64,000 nt of DNA from Thiothrix subterranea (GCF_016772315.1 NZ_CP053482.1:1302001-1366000); one strand, 5' to 3'; counted from the stretch's first letter, positions 24,463-34,297 are shown. Program-made: numbers and translations. The notes: generated from the sequence alone by a model not told the origin.

Positions 24463-25356
24463 TTATCGTATGCGCTTAACCGTGAACTCGGCAATTTCAC
24501 GCAACAAATGCGCCGATTCACCAAAGGCGACCAAAGCGTTCAACGCTTCGTCATACAAATCCTGTAGTTTCATTTTGGAAGCGGACAAGCCAATGATGGA
24601 AGGATAGGTCGGCTTACCCGCAGCCTCGTCAGCGCCACGGGTTTTACCCAAGGTCTGGGTATCGCTTTCCACATCCAGAATATCGTCTTGCACTTGGAAC
24701 GCCAAACCGATGCATTTTGCAAAATGATCCAATTGTTGCAAACGCTGCGCATCCAATGCTTCCACACTATACGCTGCCAACAACACACTGGCACGAATCA
24801 ATGCACCGGTTTTATGAATGTGCATGTTTTCCAATTCTACCTCAGTCAGGGTTTCCCCGACGGCTGCCAAATCAAGCGCTTGCCCACCGACCATGCCGCG
24901 AGAACCCGCCGCCTGCCCCAATAACTCAATCATCCGCAAGCGTTGCGCGGGCGAAGCCATCATCCGGGGGTGTGCCGCCAATACCTGAAATGCCAAAGCT
25001 TGCAACGCATCCCCCACCAAAATCGCGGTCGGCTCATCGAACGCTTTATGGCAGGTTGGTTTACCTCGGCGTAAATCATCATCGTCCATTGCCGGTAAAT
25101 CGTCATGCACCAGCGAATACACATGAATCAGTTCTACCGCAGCCGCTGGAATATCCAAATGCTCTGGCGCAATTCCCAAGGCTTCCCCGGTGGCATACAC
25201 CAATAGCGGGCGCATCCGCTTGCCGCCATCCAGCACCGAATAGCGCAAGGCTTGATGTAATACCGCAGGATGCGTCGTCGCCGGTGGCAAAACATCTTCC
25301 AACACCGATTCAATACGCCCTTGCCAGGCTTGCAAACGATTACGCACATTCAGCAT
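24463..25356 (-). CDS. ispA: Farnesyl diphosphate synthase
   Basis: The product is 297 residues. The first Asp-rich motif is DDLPAMDDDDLRRG (about 85-98) with DDxxxxD spacing, and the second is DDILD (about 225). The GGKRMRPLL segment near 46 binds the isopentenyl substrate. These mark a short-chain bacterial E-prenyl diphosphate synthase of the farnesyl or geranyl type, making C15 from dimethylallyl and isopentenyl diphosphates. Its ATG shares one base with the xseB stop, so they are translationally coupled. Confidence 0.94.
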   Translation of the reverse strand: MLNVRNRLQAWQGRIESVLEDVLPPATTHPAVLHQALRYSVLDGGKRMRPLLVYATGEALGIAPEHLDIPAAAVELIHVYSLVHDDLPAMDDDDLRRGKPTCHKAFDEPTAILVGDALQALAFQVLAAHPRMMASPAQRLRMIELLGQAAGSRGMVGGQALDLAAVGETLTEVELENMHIHKTGALIRASVLLAAYSVEALDAQRLQQLDHFAKCIGLAFQVQDDILDVESDTQTLGKTRGADEAAGKPTYPSIIGLSASKMKLQDLYDEALNALVAFGESAHLLREIAEFTVKRIR

Positions 25357-25604
25357 CAGGCATCCCCTTGCTGCGGAAAGTCACTTTCCTGACCATCCGC
25401 ACTCAACAATTTGACCCGTTGCTCGGCGGCTTTCAGCGCTTCTTGGCACTGTCGCGTTAACAACACGCCACGTTCAAATTCTTTGAGGGAATCTTCCAAA
25501 GATAACTCACCACTTTCCATACGCTGCACCAGCGTTTCTAACGCCAACATCGCGGTTTCAAAATTGGCTGGGTTAGTGCTGACTTCCGCCTGTTTTCTCG
25601 GCAT
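25356..25604 (-). CDS. xseB: Exodeoxyribonuclease VII small subunit
   Basis: The product is 82 residues from the ATG at 25604, which has AGGA six bases upstream; a TTG two codons earlier is less likely. The conserved core is FETAMLALETLVQRMESGEL followed by SLEDSLKEFERGVLLTRQCQ and LKAAEQRV, the XseB helical hairpin. With XseA, encoded elsewhere, it forms the single-strand-specific exonuclease VII. First gene of xseB-ispA-dxs. Confidence 0.93.
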   Translation of the reverse strand: MPRKQAEVSTNPANFETAMLALETLVQRMESGELSLEDSLKEFERGVLLTRQCQEALKAAEQRVKLLSADGQESDFPQQGDA

Positions 25605-25765
25605 ACACAATCCTGCTTATGCGGGTAAATAAAGATAGTAAAGCCTAAGTCAGCTTCAGGGGCAAGCCTAGACAAGGTATTCTTTGAAGAACATGTTACA
25701 AATACCGCAAACTATTCCATAAATATTATAATATTCTAATTATCAAATAATAGGAACGCGCAACA

Positions 25766-26371
25766 ATGTTAAACCGTTATCAACAAGCAACCGCATACTT
25801 AATACTCATGGGCACGTTAGCGATTGGTACGCCGCTGAGTAAGGCGGAAGAAACCGTTATTGCTTACCCCACTAGCCCGACTTTACCCGCGACACCAGCG
25901 CCAACTACTACAGCGGCTGACAGCACACTGACACCACAAATCACTCGCGCTGCATTTACTACGGGTATCACAGCTCGCGAACCCAATGATCAGTTAACCC
26001 GTGTCAGTGCAGGGCAAAATGTTTATTACTTCACCGAATTACTTAACTTGCAAGGGCGGATTATCACGCATCGCTGGGAAAAAGATGGCGCTTTTCAACT
26101 CGGTTTACAGTTTCCGGTAGGTGGGCAACGCTGGCGGGTACACTCTAACAAAATGATCGCCCCTAATCTGCCCGGCGTTTGGAAAGTCAGTGTTATCAAT
26201 GATGACGGCTCAGTATTGCACCAAGACACCTTACTGGTTGAGGCCATTACAGCGTCTGATCCCGTAACAACCGCACCTGAAACCTTACCGGAGACTCCGG
26301 CGACTCCACCTGTCAGCACACCTAAGCCCGAAACAGCACCGCAAGCTATTTGGGATACCTTACCACGCTAA
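25766..26371 (+). CDS. Exported DUF2914-domain protein
   Basis: The product is 201 residues. The N terminus (about 1-27) is a signal peptide or membrane anchor, followed by a Thr/Pro/Ala-rich linker to about residue 65. Residues 67-155 resemble DUF2914 (VYYFTELLNLQGRIITHRWE, WRVHSNKMIAPNLPGVWKVS, VLHQDTLLVE), an immunoglobulin-like all-beta domain of unknown role. The C terminus is again Pro/Thr-rich. It is the only plus-strand gene between 22 and 64 kb and appears monocistronic, ending at the terminator at 26395. Confidence 0.75.
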   Translation: MLNRYQQATAYLILMGTLAIGTPLSKAEETVIAYPTSPTLPATPAPTTTAADSTLTPQITRAAFTTGITAREPNDQLTRVSAGQNVYYFTELLNLQGRIITHRWEKDGAFQLGLQFPVGGQRWRVHSNKMIAPNLPGVWKVSVINDDGSVLHQDTLLVEAITASDPVTTAPETLPETPATPPVSTPKPETAPQAIWDTLPR

Positions 26372-26394
26372 ACAAACCTTGCCAGAAACGCAAA

Positions 26395-26412
26395 GCGGGC
26401 TAAAAAGCCCGC
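26395..26412. terminator. Bidirectional terminator between the DUF2914 gene and zapD
   Basis: GCGGGCT, loop AAAA and AGCCCGC form a perfect 7-bp GC-rich stem between two converging genes. On the minus strand it is followed by TTTGCGTTTC, a moderate T-rich tail; on the plus strand the tail is poor. Confidence 0.6.
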
Positions 26413-26442
26413 CTGCTGTCATTCATTGCCTAAGAACAGCTA

Positions 26443-27264
26443 TCAGAAAGAACACAATACCAAGGTAAAATTCACATCTTTTTGATTTTGCTTACCCCGT
26501 TCTGCCAACATATCCGCATTCACAAAACGCAAGGTGAAACGCTGTTTTCCCGCACTGATTTCAGGATAATAATCAACACTATCAGGCAGTTCTACCCGCA
26601 TCATTTGATAAGGCTTACGCGCTTCCAGCATCGACTGATAGAAACCTTCCTTAGCCACTTCTGCATGACGCTCACCGAAATCACGCACAATATTCAGCAA
26701 CTCACGAGCGGCAGAATTGGCGGTCACATAAGGCTCAATCCATTCACGCAAATCATCGACCCGCACATTGATCGCTTGCTCTTGCCAATAATGGAATAGC
26801 GGAATATCAAAGCCATTCAAACCACCGGGCAAGGTGGAGCGTTGGCGCAAACTGTTGAAAAACGTATGCGTTTTTAAGTGTTGCCCCAGTTGCCCCCGCT
26901 GCTGGTACAACACATCACTGTGGTGATTGAGTTTTTCTAGTACCGCATCAAGACGCGCCGCATCCGCATCTTCGCGACGCAATAACAAACGTGCTGATTG
27001 CCCCATGCGGTCAATTTCTTTCAGGATTTCGCTTTTGACATCAAGGCGGGCAGAAAGGTTATACAGATCCAGCAACAAATGCAGTGCCGCTACCGTATCC
27101 TCAGGTTTGGGATCAGTAGAAATATGGTATTGAAATCGCCCCATTAGCAATTCCAATCGCATAAATAAACGGATTTTTTCGTTTAACGGCTGCTCATAAC
27201 CAATCATGTATGGCTCGGAAATTCGGCGGATGTCGTCACTCAGCGGTTGTGCATAAATCATCAT
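26443..27264 (-). CDS. zapD: Cell division protein ZapD
   Basis: The product is 273 residues. The family stretches YEQPLNEKIRLFMRLELLM near residue 25, LPGGLNGFDIPLFHYW near 150 and the C-terminal VNFTLVLCSF are recognisable as ZapD (YacF, DUF1342). ZapD cross-links FtsZ protofilaments and stabilises the Z ring. The gene is next to coaE, the same arrangement as the coaE-zapD pair of enteric bacteria, although the usual third gene yacG is absent here. Confidence 0.9.
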   Translation of the reverse strand: MMIYAQPLSDDIRRISEPYMIGYEQPLNEKIRLFMRLELLMGRFQYHISTDPKPEDTVAALHLLLDLYNLSARLDVKSEILKEIDRMGQSARLLLRREDADAARLDAVLEKLNHHSDVLYQQRGQLGQHLKTHTFFNSLRQRSTLPGGLNGFDIPLFHYWQEQAINVRVDDLREWIEPYVTANSAARELLNIVRDFGERHAEVAKEGFYQSMLEARKPYQMMRVELPDSVDYYPEISAGKQRFTLRFVNADMLAERGKQNQKDVNFTLVLCSF

Positions 27265-27323
27265 AAAACACTTACAAGCCCTATTGAATTGCCTTTATAC
27301 CAAAAAGCTAATAGAACAAGCAA

Positions 27324-27923
27324 CTAAGCTTCTGACAATTTTATGTATTTAATATTTAAATCATCAATTTTTTCATAAAAATCAGTAATTGACGCAGTAT
27401 TGCTAATAATGTCATGAGCTTGCTGCAAACGTGCTTCGCGCTCGATTTGCGACTGCATGATAGACATAATCACGCTATCATCACTGCCGTCACGCTGCCT
27501 GACGCGCAACTTTTGCTGGTCTGGCAAACAATCAATTACCAAGATTCGATCGAAAAGTTGAGTATAGCCCTTTTCAAACAAGAGTGGGACATCAACAATC
27601 ACATAAGCACTATCGCTACAAGCGGCAATTTTGGTGAGAATGTCAGCGCGAATGCGCGGATGTAGAATGGATTCGAGCTGCTGTAGACGCACAGGGTCAC
27701 TAAAAACCGTTTGGCGTAGCCACGCACGATTAAGCGCACCATCAGCTTGAAGTGCTTGAGTACCAAATAAACCAGCGATTTCCTGCAAAGCAGGTTGCCC
27801 TACTGCCACGACTTCGCGGGCAATAAGATCGGCTTCGATCACCGGCACGCCGAGTTCTCGAAAACGTTGCACTGCTGTGGATTTTCCACAACCGATACCA
27901 CCCGTCAAACCAACCTTTAGCAT
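27324..27923 (-). CDS. coaE: Dephospho-CoA kinase
   Basis: The product is 199 residues from ATG 27923 (MLKVGLTGGIGCGKST); a GTG three codons earlier is less likely. It has the P-loop GGIGCGKS, the conserved EADLIAREVV, LNRAWLRQTVFSDPVRLQQL and the VDVPLLFEKG motif typical of CoaE. It phosphorylates the 3' hydroxyl of dephospho-CoA, the last step of coenzyme A synthesis. It is followed by zapD after 59 bases. Confidence 0.94.
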   Translation of the reverse strand: MLKVGLTGGIGCGKSTAVQRFRELGVPVIEADLIAREVVAVGQPALQEIAGLFGTQALQADGALNRAWLRQTVFSDPVRLQQLESILHPRIRADILTKIAACSDSAYVIVDVPLLFEKGYTQLFDRILVIDCLPDQQKLRVRQRDGSDDSVIMSIMQSQIEREARLQQAHDIISNTASITDFYEKIDDLNIKYIKLSEA

Positions 27924-27943
27924 AAACACCACACAAACGCGAA

Positions 27944-27968
27944 AAGCCGGTTGTTACCTACCGGCCTT
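27944..27968 (-). terminator. Terminator after rpsT
   Basis: GCCGG at 27946-27950 pairs with CCGGC at 27961-27965, extended by AA/TT, and on the minus strand the stem is followed by TTTTCGCG. It separates rpsT from coaE, so rpsT is probably a single-gene transcript. Confidence 0.55.
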
Positions 27969-27995
27969 GAAAAACGCATCCAACCAATCGAATGA

Positions 27996-28262
27996 TTAGG
28001 CTTGCAGCGCTTTAATGTGTGCGTTCAGACGGCTTTTATGACGTGCTGCTTTATTCTTGTGAATGATACCTTTGTCAGCAATGGAATCAATCACAGGCAC
28101 AGCCGCTTGGTAAGCAGACAGGGCAGCTTCGCGGTCGCCAGCGTCGATAGCACGCAGAACATTTTTAATTTGTGTACGTAAACGCGTGCGCATATGACGG
28201 TTGTGCATACGGCTTACTTCGCTCTGGCGAACACGTTTCTTAGCTGAAGCTATGTTAGGCAA
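27996..28262 (-). CDS. rpsT: 30S ribosomal protein S20
   Basis: The product is 88 residues (PNIASAKKRVRQSEVSRMHN ...), fully matching S20, which binds 16S rRNA early in 30S assembly. The start codon is TTG at 28262, preceded by GGGAG. Escherichia coli rpsT also uses UUG, a feature involved in its translational self-control, so the rare start is probably conserved for regulation. Followed by its own terminator. Confidence 0.95.
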   Translation of the reverse strand: MPNIASAKKRVRQSEVSRMHNRHMRTRLRTQIKNVLRAIDAGDREAALSAYQAAVPVIDSIADKGIIHKNKAARHKSRLNAHIKALQA

Positions 28263-28349
28263 GGGTATTCTCCCGAAAAACCAATCCGAAAAACAAGGCG
28301 CGTATTATGCAGCGATTTGTCGCTCGCTTCAACACCTTGAGCATAAAAT

Positions 28350-29204
28350 TTACTGAATATGACCGAGAATACCGTCGAGTTCGTCTAAACTGTTGTATTC
28401 AATGACCAATTTACCCTTGCCCGTGCGATTGTAACGAATCGCTACTTTCGCACCAAGGGTGTCAGCAAGAGTTTGTTCCAACTTCACCACATCCGGCGAG
28501 GGTTTAAACACGGTAACAGGCTTCTGCCCTGCTTCCAATAGGCTTTTAACAAGGCGTTCGGTTTCACGCACCGAAAGCTGCTGTTGTGCTACTTTTTGAG
28601 CGATGTCGATTTGTTGTTGACCGTGTAATCCCAGTAAAGCACGCGCATGTCCCATTTCAAGCTGCCCAGCATCCACCAGTGCTTTGGTTTCTGCTTGTAA
28701 CTCCAACAGGCGCAGCAAGTTTGTCACCGCCGCACGCGAACGCCCGACCGCTTCCGCCGTTTGCTGGTGGGTCAAACCGAATTCGTCAATCAAGCGCCGC
28801 AAACCGCTGGCTTCTTCCAGCGCATTCAAGTCTTCGCGCTGGATATTTTCGATCAGCGACATCGCTGCCACGGACTGATCAGGGACTTCGCGTACCACGG
28901 CGGGAATCGTATGCAGCCCAGCTAACTGCGACGCTCGCCAACGGCGCTCACCCGCAATCAGCTCGTATTCGCCGCCACCGAGTTTGCGCACCACAATGGG
29001 CTGCACCAACCCTTGCGCTTTGATGGAATCGGCTAATTCTTGCAGGGCATCAGGATCCATACGGGTACGTGGCTGGTACTGACCGGGGCGAATGCGCTCG
29101 ACCGGAAGCTGTTTCAACACGGTATCGTCAGATTGTTCGCCGTCGCCTCGGACAGAACTCAACAAAATATCAAGACCGCGCCCCAGACTCGGTTTCTTTG
29201 CCAT
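28350..29204 (-). CDS. parB: Chromosome partitioning protein ParB
   Basis: The product is 284 residues. The N-terminal CTPase domain has QYQPR and GERRWRA (about 95-101), followed by the helix-turn-helix LTHQQTAEAVGRSRAAVTNL (about 145-165) and a C-terminal dimerisation domain. It binds parS near the origin, spreads as a CTP-dependent clamp and works with ParA in segregation. It starts 2 bases after parA. I found no parS site in the window. Confidence 0.95.
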   Translation of the reverse strand: MAKKPSLGRGLDILLSSVRGDGEQSDDTVLKQLPVERIRPGQYQPRTRMDPDALQELADSIKAQGLVQPIVVRKLGGGEYELIAGERRWRASQLAGLHTIPAVVREVPDQSVAAMSLIENIQREDLNALEEASGLRRLIDEFGLTHQQTAEAVGRSRAAVTNLLRLLELQAETKALVDAGQLEMGHARALLGLHGQQQIDIAQKVAQQQLSVRETERLVKSLLEAGQKPVTVFKPSPDVVKLEQTLADTLGAKVAIRYNRTGKGKLVIEYNSLDELDGILGHIQ

Positions 29205-29206
29205 GC

Positions 29207-30007
29207 TTATTCTCCTGCCTGCTCACCCTCAGGGGCGAGCTTGCTACCATCCTTGCGCAACACTTCGGCAGCCAAGGCGAGGTATGCCAATGCACCGCGT
29301 GAACCTTTGTCGTATTCCAGCACGGATAAGCCGTGGCTCGGCGCTTCCGCCAAGCGGATATTGCGTGGAATAGCGGTATTGTAGACCTTGTTGCGAAAGA
29401 AGGCGTGAATCTGCTCGGAGACATCCCGCGCCAAGTTGCTGCGCGGGTCGTACATGGTGCGTACCAGCCCCATCACTTGCAGCTTAGGGTTGGCGGTCTG
29501 GGTAATGCGCTCAATCGTGCCGACCAAGGCGCTCAAGCCTTCCAGCGCGTAGTATTCGCACTGCATGGGGATAATCACCCCATCTGCCGCCACCAGCGCA
29601 TTCACCGTGAGCATATTGAGGGAGGGCGGGCAATCAATCAGGATGTAATCGTAATTATCAAGCAACGGTGCAAGCGCATCACGCAAATGGTATTCGCGCC
29701 GCTCACGGCTCATCAGCTTCACTTCGGCAGTGGTCACGTCGGGTGAACCGGGCAAGACGTGCAGCGAACTGTTGGGTAGTTCTTCCAAAATATCAGCGGC
29801 ATGAGCTTCGCCCAACAACACATCCGTCAAAGTGACAGCTTGCCCATGCTTTTCCAAACCAACGCCGGTGGTGGCATTGCCCTGCGGGTCTATATCGACC
29901 AGCAAAATGCGGCGTTTCATAGCCGCGAGGGATGCTGCCAAATTCACGGTGGTCGTGGTTTTGCCCACGCCGCCTTTCTGGTTAGCGATGGCGATTACTC
30001 GCGTCAT
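29207..30007 (-). CDS. parA: Chromosome partitioning ATPase ParA (Soj type)
   Basis: The product is 266 residues from ATG 30007 (MTRVIAIANQKGGVGKTT); a longer frame upstream reads into rsmG and is discarded. The deviant Walker A KGGVGKTT, the A' motif DIDPQGNATTG and Walker B ILIDCPPSLNML are intact. It is a P-loop ATPase that forms dynamic gradients on the nucleoid to move ParB-bound origins. It lies 4 bases after rsmG and 2 before parB, in the conserved mnmG-rsmG-parAB order. Confidence 0.95.
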   Translation of the reverse strand: MTRVIAIANQKGGVGKTTTTVNLAASLAAMKRRILLVDIDPQGNATTGVGLEKHGQAVTLTDVLLGEAHAADILEELPNSSLHVLPGSPDVTTAEVKLMSRERREYHLRDALAPLLDNYDYILIDCPPSLNMLTVNALVAADGVIIPMQCEYYALEGLSALVGTIERITQTANPKLQVMGLVRTMYDPRSNLARDVSEQIHAFFRNKVYNTAIPRNIRLAEAPSHGLSVLEYDKGSRGALAYLALAAEVLRKDGSKLAPEGEQAGE

Positions 30008-30011
30008 GGAT

Positions 30012-30590
30012 TTAGTCTCGCTGTATTTCCAAGAGATGCCGCTCGGCATCCAAACCGGGGACATGCAGAGGATGCTGTGCAGTAACGCGCCAGCCTGCGG
30101 GGAGTTCTGCCAGTTCACTGTCAGGGTAACGCCCCTTCATGGCGTAGAGGATACCATTTTCAGCGACGTGTTTGCCGGTAAAGGTCACGAAATCGTGGAG
30201 CGAGGCAAATGCACGGCTAATAATCGCCTCAAATGGCGCGGCAGGCTGCCAACTTTCGACACGAGTTTGCACCACTTTTACATTTGGCAAGCCCAATTCC
30301 AACACAGCTTGCTGGATGAAACGGGTCTTTTTACCGTTGGTATCCAGCAAGGTGAACTGGCGATCAGGTTGCAAAATCGCCAGCGGAATACCGGGCAGCC
30401 CTGCCCCGCTACCCACATCCAAACAGGATTTACCACGCAAAAATGGGGCAACGCTGATGCTGTCAGCGATGTGAAGCGACTGCATTTCGGCAGGATCACG
30501 CACGGCAGTCAGGTTGAACACTTTGTTCCAGCGTTGCAGCAATTGCAGGTAACGATTCAGTAACGCTTTGTCGTGGGCATCCACATCCAT
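30012..30590 (-). CDS. rsmG: 16S rRNA (guanine-N7) methyltransferase RsmG
   Basis: The product is 192 residues with KVFNLTAVRDPAEMQSLHIA at about 20-40 and the S-adenosylmethionine motif CLDVGSGAGLPGIPLAI at about 55-71. RsmG (GidB) methylates G527 of 16S rRNA; loss gives low-level streptomycin resistance in other species. It begins 3 bases after mnmG. Confidence 0.94.
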   Translation of the reverse strand: MDVDAHDKALLNRYLQLLQRWNKVFNLTAVRDPAEMQSLHIADSISVAPFLRGKSCLDVGSGAGLPGIPLAILQPDRQFTLLDTNGKKTRFIQQAVLELGLPNVKVVQTRVESWQPAAPFEAIISRAFASLHDFVTFTGKHVAENGILYAMKGRYPDSELAELPAGWRVTAQHPLHVPGLDAERHLLEIQRD

Positions 30591-30593
30591 GCC

Positions 30594-32465
30594 TCAACCT
30601 GCCTTTTTCAAGTGAACCAGCAACAGCGAAATCGCGGCAGGAGTAATTCCCGGCGTGCGTGCCGCTTGCCCAACGGTTACAGGGCGCTGCATTTGCAATT
30701 TCTGGCGGACTTCGTTGGACAAACCGCGTACTTGCGCGTAATCCAACCAATCGGGCAAGCGAGTTTCTTCGTTGCGACGCTGTTTAGCGATTTCATCCTG
30801 CTGGCGGTCAATGTATCCGGCATATTTGCACTGGATTTCGACTTGTTCCGCGACTTTCTCATCCGTCACCGGACTACCAACCGCTGGCAGGCTGGTTAAG
30901 GCGGCGTAAGTGACGTTAGGGCGGCGCAGCAGATCGTGTAGCTTGTAATCGCGTGCCAGCACATCACCAAACACGCGCTGGCTGTCTTCCGCGCTCACTG
31001 CCGTCGGTTGCAGCACGGTGGAACGCAAGCGTTGCTGTTCCAGCTCAATGGCTTCACGCTTTTCACAAAACGCAGCCCAGCGAACGTCATTCACCAAACC
31101 GAGTTCCCTACCGGCTTCGGTCAGGCGCAAGTCGGCATTGTCTTCGCGCAACAACAAACGGTGTTCGGCACGGCTGGTGAACATACGGTAAGGCTCTTTC
31201 GTACCCAGTGTGATTAAATCATCGACCAATACGCCGAGGTAGGCTTGATCACGGCGCGGATACCAACCGTCTTTTTCCTGAGCATACAAGCCCGCGTTTA
31301 AGCCTGCGAGCAAGCCTTGTGCAGCGGCTTCTTCGTAGCCTGTCGTGCCATTGATTTGCCCTGCGAAAAATAAACCGTGCAGCGCTTTGGTTTCCAACGT
31401 CGGCTTAAGGTCACGCGGATCAAAGAAATCGTATTCGATGGCGTAACCGGGGCGGGTAATGTGCGCGTTTTCCAAACCTGCCATTGAGCGCACTAGCGCG
31501 TATTGCACGTCAAACGGCAAGCTGGTGGAAATGCCGTTTGGGTAAACTTCATGCGTATCCAGCCCTTCGGGTTCGATGAAAATCTGGTGGCGATCTTTGT
31601 CGGCAAAGCGCACCACTTTGTCTTCAATCGACGGGCAATAGCGCGGCCCTATGCCTTCGATCACGCCGGTATACATCGGTGAACGGTCTAAACCGCCACG
31701 GATAATCTCGTGCGTATCGGTGTTGGTGTAGGTGATGTAGCACGAAATTTGCGGCGGGTGTTCATCCACTCTACCTAAGAACGAAAACACTGGCGTAGGG
31801 GTATCGCCGGGCTGGGCTTCCATTTTGCTGAAGTCGATACTGCGAGCATCAATGCGCGGCGGCGTGCCAGTTTTCAGGCGATCCACGCGAAAAGGCAATT
31901 CCCGCAAACGCTGCGACAAGGCGATGGAGGGCGGATCACCGGCACGCCCACCCGCGTGATTGCTTAGACCGATGTGGATTTTACCCGCCAGAAATGTCCC
32001 TGAGGTCAGCACAACAGCGCGTGCGGAAAAACTTAAGCCCATTTGGGTACGCACGCCGACGACTTTATCGCCCTCTACCAACAAATCATCCACCGCTTGT
32101 TGGAACAGATGGAGATTGGGCTGATTTTCGACGATGGTGCGAATCGCGGATTTGTAGCGGATGCGGTCGGCTTGGGCGCGGGTAGCACGTACCGCCGCAC
32201 CCTTGCTGGAATTGAGGGTGCGGAATTGGATGCCGCCACGGTCGGCAGCGTGCGCCATTGCGCCACCCATTGCGTCAACTTCCTTGACCAAGTGACCTTT
32301 GCCGATGCCGCCGATGGCGGGGTTGCAGCTCATGGCGCCGATGGTTTCGATATTGTGGGTCAGCAGTAATGTGCGCTGCCCCATGCGGGCGGCGGCAAGC
32401 GCGGCTTCTGTTCCGGCGTGTCCGCCACCGATGACGATGACATCGTAGGCTTGTGGGTAGTGCAT
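30594..32465 (-). CDS. mnmG: tRNA uridine 5-carboxymethylaminomethyl modification enzyme MnmG
   Basis: The product is 623 residues from ATG 32465; ATG 32468 lies too close to the AAGGAG. The FAD-binding motif [20 protein letters not shown] opens the protein, and the conserved [28 protein letters not shown] and [20 protein letters not shown] stretches follow, with the C-terminal helical domain for MnmE and tRNA contact. With MnmE (elsewhere) it modifies the wobble uridine of several tRNAs. It starts 10 bases after bioB and leads the gid-par cluster. Confidence 0.96.
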   Translation of the reverse strand: MHYPQAYDVIVIGGGHAGTEAALAAARMGQRTLLLTHNIETIGAMSCNPAIGGIGKGHLVKEVDAMGGAMAHAADRGGIQFRTLNSSKGAAVRATRAQADRIRYKSAIRTIVENQPNLHLFQQAVDDLLVEGDKVVGVRTQMGLSFSARAVVLTSGTFLAGKIHIGLSNHAGGRAGDPPSIALSQRLRELPFRVDRLKTGTPPRIDARSIDFSKMEAQPGDTPTPVFSFLGRVDEHPPQISCYITYTNTDTHEIIRGGLDRSPMYTGVIEGIGPRYCPSIEDKVVRFADKDRHQIFIEPEGLDTHEVYPNGISTSLPFDVQYALVRSMAGLENAHITRPGYAIEYDFFDPRDLKPTLETKALHGLFFAGQINGTTGYEEAAAQGLLAGLNAGLYAQEKDGWYPRRDQAYLGVLVDDLITLGTKEPYRMFTSRAEHRLLLREDNADLRLTEAGRELGLVNDVRWAAFCEKREAIELEQQRLRSTVLQPTAVSAEDSQRVFGDVLARDYKLHDLLRRPNVTYAALTSLPAVGSPVTDEKVAEQVEIQCKYAGYIDRQQDEIAKQRRNEETRLPDWLDYAQVRGLSNEVRQKLQMQRPVTVGQAARTPGITPAAISLLLVHLKKAG

Positions 32466-32475
32466 CATGCGCTCC

Positions 32476-33447
32476 TTACATGTGAACGCTGCCAGCCTGC
32501 CCTGCTTCCGCCTGAATCCCCAAGCGTGCAAACAGTTGCTGGTCGTGGCTTTCGCCGGGGTTTTCGGTGGTCAACAATTTGTCACCGTAAAAGATCGAGT
32601 TTGCACCCGCAAAGAAACACCATGCCTGCATTTCATCCGTCATCTCGGCGCGACCGGCGGAGAGACGCACGTAGGATTTCGGCATCATGATCCGCGCCGC
32701 AGCGACGGTGCGAATGAATTCAAACGGGTCGAGTTTTTCCACACCTGCCAAGGGCGTGCCTTCGACTTTCACCAAATCGTTGATCGGAACAGATTCGGGG
32801 TGGAATTTCATGTTGGCAAGTTGCTGCAACAAACGCGCTCGATCGACACGGGTTTCGCCCATGCCTAGAATGCCGCCTGAGCAGACGTTGATACCGGCAT
32901 TGCGTACATGCTCCAGCGTATCCAAGCGGTCTTGGAAAGTGCGCGTGGAAATCACGTTACCGTAGAATTCTGGCGAGGTATCGAGGTTGTGATTGTAATA
33001 ATCCAGCCCTGCACCTTTGAGGCGATTGGCTTGACGATCAGTGAGCATACCCAAGGTAACACAGGTTTCTAAACCCATGCCCTTGACCGCTTGCACCATT
33101 TCGATGACGCGCTCAAGGTTTTTATCGGTAGGGTTACGCCACGCTGCACCCATGCAAAAACGGGTTGCGCCGTGTGCTTGCGCTGTTTTGGCGGAGTCGA
33201 TGACTTCTTGCAAGGGCAGCAAAGTCTCGCGTTCCAGCGAGGTGTCATGTTTGGCACTTTGCGAACAATAGCCGCAATCTTCTGGGCAAGCCCCCGTTTT
33301 AATGCTTAACAGTGTGCTAACTTGCACCTGATTTGCGGGGAAATACTCGCGATGCACTTGATGCGCCTTGAACATAAGGTCACTAAACGGCATGGCTAAC
33401 AAGGCGTTGATTTCTTCGATGCGCCAATCATGACGTAATTCAGGCAT
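32476..33447 (-). CDS. bioB: Biotin synthase
   Basis: The product is 323 residues from ATG 33447, preceded by GAGGAG. The radical-SAM cluster motif CPEDCGYC (CxxxCxxC) is near residue 50, and the [2Fe-2S] ligands appear in CMGAAWRNP and ETCVTLGML; the conserved GFKTCSGG-like position reads [12 protein letters not shown]. It inserts sulfur into dethiobiotin. No other bio gene is adjacent; it is sandwiched between an unknown membrane gene and mnmG with 10-base gaps on both sides, suggesting one transcript. Confidence 0.95.
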   Translation of the reverse strand: MPELRHDWRIEEINALLAMPFSDLMFKAHQVHREYFPANQVQVSTLLSIKTGACPEDCGYCSQSAKHDTSLERETLLPLQEVIDSAKTAQAHGATRFCMGAAWRNPTDKNLERVIEMVQAVKGMGLETCVTLGMLTDRQANRLKGAGLDYYNHNLDTSPEFYGNVISTRTFQDRLDTLEHVRNAGINVCSGGILGMGETRVDRARLLQQLANMKFHPESVPINDLVKVEGTPLAGVEKLDPFEFIRTVAAARIMMPKSYVRLSAGRAEMTDEMQAWCFFAGANSIFYGDKLLTTENPGESHDQQLFARLGIQAEAGQAGSVHM

Positions 33448-33457
33448 GTTCCACTCC

Positions 33458-33841
33458 TCAGTGGGATAAGGGCTTAACAGTATCTTGCCAAGCTTCACGG
33501 TTAATCCGCAGAAGTTGGCGAACAGACAAGGGTATTAACACCACAACACAAGTCAGCCACAACGCCCACCACCAGTTCACAAAAAAATCACCGGGGGCAA
33601 AGGTTAATATTGGCACTAAACCACCTGCCAAACCGTAATAATGGTAGGTAGCAATCTGCGTATAATAGCCTACTCGCGGATTAGGATGGTGGCGTAACAT
33701 CGCATAAACCAAGATTCCAGCCCCAAACCATAGAATAAACACCGGGAATGGAATGATTACCGCCAACAAGTTGCCGTAATAGAATAACTTGGCGGTTTTA
33801 CGAGCGCTGGCGGCAGTCACTATGTGCGGATCATTTTGCAT
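33458..33841 (-). CDS. Small multi-helix membrane protein upstream of bioB
   Basis: The product is 127 residues from ATG 33841 ([20 protein letters not shown]), chosen because AGGGGAT precedes it. There are three hydrophobic segments, about 26-47, 65-80 and 88-105, with Trp-rich NWWWALWLT in the last. I do not recognise the family, and a transporter identity is not supported at this size. It ends 10 bases before bioB, so it is co-transcribed with biotin synthase and follows the alpha-operon terminator. Confidence 0.6.
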   Translation of the reverse strand: MQNDPHIVTAASARKTAKLFYYGNLLAVIIPFPVFILWFGAGILVYAMLRHHPNPRVGYYTQIATYHYYGLAGGLVPILTFAPGDFFVNWWWALWLTCVVVLIPLSVRQLLRINREAWQDTVKPLSH

Positions 33842-33867
33842 ACTATCCCCTGAAGATAAGAAACGCA

Positions 33868-33893
33868 AAAAGGCCGAACAGTGTCGGCCTTTT
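33868..33893 (-). terminator. Terminator of the ribosomal alpha operon
   Basis: AAAAGGCCGA, a six-base loop and TCGGCCTTTT form a strong stem with T tract on the minus strand, 20 bases after rplQ. It closes the long ribosomal transcript. The overlap with the downstream membrane gene's leader suggests some read-through may feed that gene. Confidence 0.85.
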
Positions 33894-33913
33894 CAGGAAG
33901 CATGAAGCGCTGC

Positions 33914-34297
33914 TTACTCGGCGGCGGCTTGTGCAGCGTCTGCTTCATCAACCAGTGCAACGTAAGCCATCGGCGCATTGTCACCGGCACGGAAACCGCA
34001 CTTGATGATACGCAGATAACCACCTTGACGCTCTTTAAAGCGAGGGCCAAGATCGTTGAACAGCTTGCCAACCACTTCTTTATCACGCAAGCGTGAAAAA
34101 GCGATACGGCGGTTGTGTACAGAATCTTCTTTCGCACGGGTGATCAGTGGCTCTGCTACACGGCGCAATTCTTTCGCCTTTGGCAGAGTTGTTTTGATCG
34201 TCTCGTGACGAAGCAGTGAGTTAGTCAACGCTTGCAGCAGAGCTTTACGGGCGCTGCTGTCGCGGCTTAATTGACGACCAGTATTACGGTGACGCAT
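33914..34297 (-). CDS. rplQ: 50S ribosomal protein L17
   Basis: The product is 127 residues beginning [20 protein letters not shown], the L17 signature, with the basic N-terminal half and an acidic alanine-rich tail. L17 sits near the peptide exit tunnel. It is the last gene of the alpha operon, 25 bases after rpoA and directly before the terminator. Confidence 0.96.
   Translation of the reverse strand: MRHRNTGRQLSRDSSARKALLQALTNSLLRHETIKTTLPKAKELRRVAEPLITRAKEDSVHNRRIAFSRLRDKEVVGKLFNDLGPRFKERQGGYLRIIKCGFRAGDNAPMAYVALVDEADAAQAAAE

Noticed and set aside
24717-25460. 247-codon plus-strand frame opposite ispA and xseB
   Set aside because: Covers two well-identified genes; Pro/His-rich shadow composition.
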